Below, piece by piece: positions 58,473-64,000 of a stretch of 64,000 nucleotides of DNA (position 1 is its first letter; each line of letters begins with the position of its first letter). This DNA is from Histomonas meleagridis (lineage: Eukaryota > Parabasalia > Tritrichomonadida > Dientamoebidae): positions 62,001-126,000 of the forward strand of contig WSYJ01000140.1 of the NCBI GenBank assembly GCA_020186115.1. Direction: 5' to 3'. The notes beneath the pieces were generated by a model. That model was not told the DNA's origin. It was given only the letters and a program-made list of their open reading frames with translations, and ran no database searches. The position numbers and the translations under genes were made by a program.

Positions 58473-58491
58473 ACTGTGAAAATATCTCTTA

Positions 58492-59313
58492 ATGAATTGG
58501 GTACAAAAACTGATTATCTTAAATCTTATACTGGTAATCACACAATTCATTATTCTCTTTTTCATTGCTGTTGATGTGCAAAGTCAAATTCCTGGTAAAA
58601 TTATGTTTATTATTTCAAATCCAAAGGATTTGTTTAAATATTTTGGACCAACTCTCTCCAAGTCAACTGAACCATATATTGTTTCTTTGTCAGCAGGGGA
58701 TGAAAACTTTACACAAGCACAAAATGATTTTTCAGTAGCATGTTCCATGGCAAAAATAAATCCTTCAAATTGTATCATAAATTCATATAACCCCGAAAGC
58801 TTCAATGGCAGCGAATTTTTGTCCTTGGAAATTAAATCTGCTATAGAGCATTATCAAAATGAGATAAATCCAAAACTTATGATCACTTATGACTTTATTG
58901 GCATGAATAACAATCGGAACTCAATGATAATCAAATCCATGTCACCAAGATTGAATGTAACTAAATATCCACTTTCACAAATTTCAAAGATGGTCCAAAT
59001 GCATAACAACAAAATTCACCAGACACATCTCAACGACTTCAAATTCGACAATGTATCACTTCTAGTTCTTCAAACCCCTCCACAAGTTCTTCAATTCATC
59101 GGGTTCTTTAGCATATTTTCGACATTGCGATTACTGAAGAAGTCGAACAGCATTTCACTGATTTTGTCACCGGCTTCAAAGAATATGTACAATTACCAAA
59201 GAGCATTATCTGTGTTTGAGGGCGAGGGAACATTTTTGAAGAAATTAATAATGGTGCAAAGACATACAACTTATGTAAATAGACTTGTGCTGCCTGCACT
59301 AACAATAGCTTAG
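58492..59313 (+). CDS. PIG-L-family protein with lost metal site
   Basis: This 273-residue protein resembles PIG-L/LmbE-like N-acetylglucosaminyl-phosphatidylinositol deacetylase, the second step of GPI-anchor synthesis on the cytosolic ER face. It has an N-terminal membrane anchor (LIILNLILVITQFIILFFIAV). The fold-defining segments KIMFIISNPKDLFKYFGPTL and PYIVSLSAGD follow (enzyme: LVIAHPDDEAMFFAPT, LCFSAGN). Next come KINPSNCIINSYNPESF and LMITYDFIGMNNNRNSMII (enzyme: VVTFDxxGxSGHxNH). The zinc motif HPDDE reads N43-P-K-D-L47, and the later His-x-x-His has become Asn/Ser. Only one Asp ligand remains. It is therefore unlikely to be a deacetylase. It starts at the first ATG. Confidence 0.7.
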   Translation: MNWVQKLIILNLILVITQFIILFFIAVDVQSQIPGKIMFIISNPKDLFKYFGPTLSKSTEPYIVSLSAGDENFTQAQNDFSVACSMAKINPSNCIINSYNPESFNGSEFLSLEIKSAIEHYQNEINPKLMITYDFIGMNNNRNSMIIKSMSPRLNVTKYPLSQISKMVQMHNNKIHQTHLNDFKFDNVSLLVLQTPPQVLQFIGFFSIFSTLRLLKKSNSISLILSPASKNMYNYQRALSVFEGEGTFLKKLIMVQRHTTYVNRLVLPALTIA

Positions 59314-59506
59314 ATGCGTTTTGTTTGTTAAGTAAATAAATAATTTGTAATTTTATCATATGTAACGAAATGAAATTTGTTTATTTTCGACTTGAGATTT
59401 AAATCATTCAATGGAAATTATGATGTAGCTAAAGTACTACCATCTCATTATAAAACCATATTATAAAATATATTTTTATTGGTAATATATCTTCAAGATC
59501 AATAGT

Positions 59507-61122
59507 TTATTCATTGAGATTTTCGTTGCCTTCCTTCAGTAATTTTACGATTTCACTATCACAATTTACATTTGCATCATTAATTGCTTTTCGGCATATT
59601 ATAAATAAATATCAAATGTTATTTTCAAATGTCAATATATAAAATTTAAAAAACATTTGTAATATTTAAATTAATTTCCTTTCGTGTAAGTAATAATTTA
59701 ACTATTTCAGTGTAACCATATATAGATGCTCTAATCAGTGCTGTTTCAAATAAATTGCTGAATTTTTAAATTCCAATTTTAAACCCAAAATAATATAAAA
59801 AATCTTTAAATATAAGATATTATTACCTTGTGCATTGACATTGATTTCTTTATGTTTAAGAAGTAGTCTCACAATTTCTTCATTGCCATCTGAAGCTGCA
59901 TAAATAAGCGCTGTTTCAAATAATTTGAATTAATTCCAAATATCATATTAAAACATAAAATTAATATAATAAAAATTAAATATAGCATACAAATATCTTT
60001 GACGTTTACATCAATTCCTTCCTTTTTATCAAATAATTTAACTAATTCTGTGTTTTTATTTTTAATTAAATAAATTAGTGCTCCCATAAGTATAATAAAT
60101 AATTTCAAAATATTATTTTGAAATAACAAATTATTAAAGTAAATAATATTTTGAGCATTAATATCAATTCCTTTTTGTTCAAGAAGTAATTTAACAATTT
60201 ATATATTATCTTTTTCAATAGTACAAATAAGTGCTGTATTAAATAATGTATATAATTTCCAAATATTATTTTAAAATATAAAATTATTAAATTAAATTTT
60301 ATCTTTGGCATTAATATCAATTCCTTCTTGTTCAAGAAGTAATTTAACTATTTCTAGATTACCATTTTCAGATGCAATCATAAGTGCTGTTTTAAATGTT
60401 TTAAATAATTCCCAAATATTATTTTGAAATAAAAAATTATTAAAATAAATATCAAATAAACTTAATAAATATCTTTAGCATTAATATCAATTTTTTTATG
60501 TTTAAGAAGTAATTTAACTATTTTTGTGCAACCTCAATAAGATGCAATTATAAGTGCTGTTTTAAATATTTTCAATAATTCCCAAATATTATTTTTAAAT
60601 ACAAAAAAAAACAAATAAATATTTTTAGCATTGACATCAATTCCTTCTTGTTCAAGAAGTAATTTTACTGTTTCTATATTTCCTTTATCAGATGCAAACA
60701 TAAGTGATGTATTAAATATTATAAGTAGTTTCCAAATATTGATAAAAAATATCAAATTAATAAAATAAATATCAAATAAAACAAATAAACATCTTTAGTA
60801 TTAATATCAATTCCTTTTTGTTCAAGAAGTAATTTAACTATTTCTATATTTCCATGATCAGATGCAATCATAAGTGCTGTCCAAAATAAATCAAATAATT
60901 CTCAAATATTATTTTGAAATTTCAAATTATTAAAGTAAATATCAAATAAAACAAATAAATATCTTTTGCATTAATATCGATTCCTTCTTGTTCAAGAAGT
61001 AATTTAACTATTTCTAGATTACCATTTTCAGATGCAATCATAAGTGCTGTTCTAAATAATTTAAACAATTTCCAAATATTATTTTGAAATAAAAAATTAT
61101 TAAAATAAATATCAAATAAACT
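59507..61122 (-). repeat. ankyrin/spacer tandem repeat, locus C
   Basis: Ten units are aligned on the same base as in loci A and B: 61046, 60876, 60706, 60556, 60386, 60233, 60080, 59910, 59740 and 59586. The intervals are 170, 170, 150, 170, 153, 153, 170, 170 and 154. Shortening lies in the A+T-rich spacers, while the ankyrin-coding part keeps its length. Spacers end (A/G)ACAG or a close variant before the ankyrin codons. Confidence 0.85.
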
Positions 61123-62355
61123 TAATAAATATCTTTAACTTTAATATCAATACCCATTAGTGTAAGAACATAATTTACAAGTTCTATATTTCCTGATTTC
61201 GTAGAATATATCAAAATTTCTCTTGGAATATAATTATTTTGAATTAAATATTCAACAAGATATAAATTTCCAATTTCTGCTGCTTTGTTAATGATTTCAT
61301 CGTTGATTTTCATTCCATTTTCTTGTAAAAACATAAAAATTTCATAATTTTGATATACAATACATTTTGTACCTAATTCAGATAAATTATTAACTTTTTT
61401 AAAGTTATTTTCATAAAGATATTTAAATATTTCATTTCTATGAAACATAATTGCTGTTTCATATGCGTTTTCAAATAATGAATGGTTTTGCTCACATAAA
61501 TGAATGATTTCAAGATTTCCACCTGCAACAGCATATTTACCTGTATTATTTACATTTGCATTATTTATAAGTAAATATCTAAAACATTGAATTGAGTCAA
61601 AAAATGCAGCAAGATCAATTAATGAAACTTTTTCACATTCTTTATTAATAAATGAACATCTTTCATAAAGTGATGGTTCAATTATTTGATTATAATCAAA
61701 ATCTTTTTGTGATGATATTTCTTGAAGTTTTTCGATTTCATCATTTCGAATTATTTTCGCAATTTCATTCGGATTATGTCCTTCGTCAATATATTTCTTA
61801 TGAAGCTCAAAATCATTATTTGATAATATTTTATAATTTTCCAAAAAAAGTTGATTCTATTGCATCTTTAAGATATATTTTTTTGTTTTCTTTTAGTGTT
61901 TTATATTGAGCAAATAATTTATATGGAATATTATCAATAACATTTAAATCAACCAAATTTCGTTTAATCATTTGATTTATTAGATAATATGATTCTTGAG
62001 TTTTAAATTTAGAAATATAATTATAAAAAAATTCTATAACTTTTGCATTATTGTTGCTAATTTCTTTTTCTTTAAGTTCAATGTCTTCTAAATAATAAAA
62101 ATATATATAATTTTGATCATTTTGTGAATAAAATGACGAAAAAATTAAATTGAAAAGAAAAAGATTAAATGAATATGAATAATTCGGATCATATAATTTC
62201 ATTGTTTGCAGAACTGATATGTCAAGATTTTCTTGAGTTAAATTAAATATCGTTTTCTCTATATCAGTAAGTATTTCAAAAAGATTTTGACAAGAGTGTA
62301 TCAGATCATGATTTTGCTTATCATTCAGCATAAGTTCTTCAAATAATATATTCAT
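59507..62355 (-). pseudogene. DUF3447/ankyrin-repeat locus C, frame-broken
   Basis: The N-terminal region and start of DUF3447 are open from ATG 62355 to 61831, including the ESYYLINQMIKRNL segment broken in loci A and B. A run of seven T at 61843-61849 shifts the frame: six or nine T would join it to 61122-61844 (ELHKKYIDEGHNPNEIAKIIRNDEIEKLQE, LIDLAAFFDSIQCFRYLL). The latter begins with TTG, not ATG. Ten ankyrin units follow down to the terminal stop at 59507-59509 (EIVKLLKEGNENLNE). Two units contain nonsense codons (SY-TGA-GC; NI-TAA-IV, with Glu expected). The last spacer but one begins AAG-GTAATAATATC, the only one with a GT at that position. Confidence 0.75.
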
Positions 62356-62446
62356 TTTTACATTTTGATAAAGTATACAATTCGATCGTTTTTGCTTCTC
62401 ATGTGGTTAACATTGGGCATTTTAATTGTATATCCTATAAATCTTA

Positions 62447-63887
62447 ATGAAAAATTATACAAAGCTGAAAACTCTTGGAGAAGGTACATCTGGTGAAGTT
62501 ATTCTTGTTGAAAAAAATGACACAAAAGAAAAAATCGTTCTAAAAAAAATCAAAGGTTCTAATAATTTTGAAGAAAATGAGAAAAAAGTTATCACAGAAA
62601 AGTTTGAATCTATGTTGACATTTTCTCATCCAAATATTATTCGATATTTTAACTATTTCACAGATAAATATATTTATCTAGTTATGGAATATGCAGATGG
62701 TGGTGATTTGAAACAAATGATATGTAAAACCCGAAGCTCAAAAAAATTAATTCCAGAGGAAAAAGTTATTTATTACTTCACTCAAATTGCGTCAGCAATT
62801 CAATATCTTCATCATAAAAAAATATCCATCGTGACTTGAAACCACAAAACATTTTCCTTACAAGCTCTGGTCAAGTAAAAATAGGTGATTTTGATGAAAT
62901 TAAAATTCTTGAAAATATTCATCAAATTTGTAATACAACCACAGGAACTCGATCTTATATGTCGCCTGAACTCATTAATTTTCGATCATATGATATTAAA
63001 ACAGACATTTGGTCATTAGGATGCATTATTTATGAGTTGTGTCGACTTAAGCCGCCATTTGATGAAAGTGAAAATGGATTATCAAAACTTCATAAATTAA
63101 TAAGTAAAGGGAAATATGCCCCAATACCAGAGCAATACAGTGATGGGGTTCGAGATCTTATATCAAAAATGCTTCAAGTTAATCCAAAACGTCGTCCAAC
63201 GATTGACGAAATTCTTTCGATGCCAATTATGGAAACCATCAGTTTAAATGTTATCATTTTTGGATTAGCATCCACAGACAAAATATCACTTCTTCAAAGC
63301 TTTTTGAGAATAGATCCGAATGATATTTCATTTGGAAGTAATAAAATTCGACAACATAAAATTGATATTAAAATTACTGCTTCAGATGCATCGCCGAATG
63401 CTCATTTTTTGTCGAAAAGAAATTATTCGAAATATGATGCAGCGATTATTTTATATTTAGTTGAAGATAAGGAAACATTTCAAGCAGTTGAATTATTTAA
63501 AAAAAAAATTTTCTTGGAAAATTTACTGGATATTTATGTATATGTGGCAACAAAATTGGATCAAATGAAAGGAAAGTAACAGAAGAAGAAGGAAGGAGCC
63601 TGGCGAATAGGAAGGGAGAAGAATATTTTGAAATGAGCACAGCATCAGGCGAAGGCATTAAAGAAGTATTTAATAGCATTCTGCAATATAAATTGAAACT
63701 TTGTACAGATTATGAAAATGAAAATAATAATTCTAATGAACATAATAATAATTCTAATGAAAATAATAATAATTCTAATGAAAATAATAATAATACTAAT
63801 GAAAATAATAATAATACGAATGAAAATAATAATAATTCTAATGAAAATAATAATAATACTAATGAAAATAATAATAATTCTAATTAA
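62447..63887 (+). pseudogene. NEK-like kinase fused to Rab-like domain, two frameshifts
   Basis: From ATG 62447 the frame encodes a NEK-like kinase: LGEGTSGEVILVEK, VLKKIKG, YLVMEYADGGDLKQM. It breaks in a run of seven A (62816-62822). With one more base the frame would continue through the HRDLKPQNIFL motif, GDFDEIK (DFG with Gly to Asp), GTRSYMSPEL, KTDIWSLGCIIYEL and NPKRRPTIDEIL. Next comes a Rab/Ras-like domain: LNVIIFGLASTDKISLL is a degenerate P-loop, TKLD is the NKxD equivalent. After a second break near 63566-63573 (AAAGGAAAGTAAC) comes VTEEEGRSLANRKGEEYFEMSTASGEGIKEVF. The tail is a 7-residue Asn-rich repeat. The stop is at 63885-63887. Both breaks are one-base losses; the gene is decayed or affected by base-calling error. 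Confidence 0.72.
63713..63884 (+). repeat. 21-bp tandem repeat encoding NENNNNS/T
   Basis: About eight copies of a 21-nt unit (AATGAAAATAATAATAATTCT or ACT) encode (NENNNN[S/T]) at the C-terminus of the kinase-GTPase frame. The first two copies are variant (ENENNNS, NEHNNNS). The unit length is a multiple of three, so copy-number changes keep the frame. Confidence 0.85.
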
Positions 63888-64000
63888 TTCTTATTTACTT
63901 ATTTTTATAAATATAAAAATTTAATAACTATAAACTTTCTTATTGGGAAACATTAATATATCCTTATAAATCGGTATAATTTAAAAAAATTAGGCTCATT

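Larger units (their letters stand above)
58135..58491. promoter_or_regulatory. divergent spacer, WDR5-like / PIG-L-like genes
   Basis: Both genes point outward from this 357-bp A+T-rich region. It carries an initiator-like site on each side (58163-58170 minus; 58465-58472 plus). Nothing else is recognised in between. Confidence 0.5.

Noticed and set aside
62836-63579. Second half of the NEK-like kinase as an independent gene
   Set aside because: It would begin with TTG inside the HRDLKPQN motif, so it is the continuation of 62447 after a frameshift.
1-64000. tRNA, rRNA or spliceosomal RNA genes
   Set aside because: No stretch with clear tRNA A/B boxes and cloverleaf, or rRNA-like conserved sequence, was recognised by eye. 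A tRNAscan/Infernal run would be needed to exclude divergent ones.

Overview
The window comes from an A+T-rich protist nuclear genome, most likely a parabasalid (trichomonad) and probably Tritrichomonas-like. The evidence is two BspA-like leucine-rich-repeat surface proteins, three DUF3447/ankyrin loci, very compact uninterrupted genes, a divergent H2A/H2B pair, and short initiator-like TCA(C/T)TTT sequences 9-75 nt before many start codons. The species call is inference. About 25 protein genes lie on both strands, with spacers mostly under 500 bp. No rRNA, tRNA, CRISPR array or transposase was recognised.

Layout. 0.4-8 kb holds housekeeping genes: chaperonin CCT-eta, a small four-helix membrane protein, divergent histones H2B/H2A and a THO2/THOC2 mRNA-export subunit. 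8-10.5 kb is a decaying ankyrin locus (A). 10.9-18 kb holds delta-tubulin, an SDR-fold protein with degenerate active-site motifs, an isoprenylcysteine methyltransferase, a pseudokinase and a seven-helix membrane protein. 18-31 kb is a 2214-aa BEACH/WD protein divergent from a 1957-aa BspA-like surface protein. 32-34.3 kb is ankyrin locus B. 34.7-51 kb is rich in trafficking and regulation genes: an alpha/beta-hydrolase-like protein without its nucleophile, E2F, SEC24, an ARL8-like GTPase, a MED12-like Mediator subunit, a second ARF-like GTPase, an unknown 922-aa protein, ALG1 and an ARM/HEAT protein. 51-59 kb holds a coiled-coil protein, an AKT-like PH-AGC kinase, a second BspA-like protein, a WDR5-like protein and a PIG-L homologue whose metal-binding motifs are lost. 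59.5-62.4 kb is ankyrin locus C. 62.4-63.9 kb is a NEK-like kinase fused to a degenerate Rab-like domain, broken by two frameshifts.

The most unusual structure is in the three ankyrin loci. Each repeat is a roughly 90-nt ankyrin-coding segment followed by a roughly 80-nt A+T-rich spacer. The unit recurs at exactly 170 bp in 14 of 19 intervals, although the spacers have diverged in sequence. The spacers break the reading frame, do not start with GT at a constant position, and nearly always end ACAG before the ankyrin codons resume. They look like intron-bearing tandem repeats or their fossils. The loci also carry frameshifts at A/T runs and nonsense codons, while neighbouring 6-kb ORFs are intact.

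A second theme is proteins that keep a fold but lose catalytic residues (PIG-L, SDR, alpha/beta hydrolase, pseudokinase, and two ARF-family GTPases with the switch-II Gln replaced). Several proposed start codons differ from the longest NTG-initiated ORF because only ATG was accepted.
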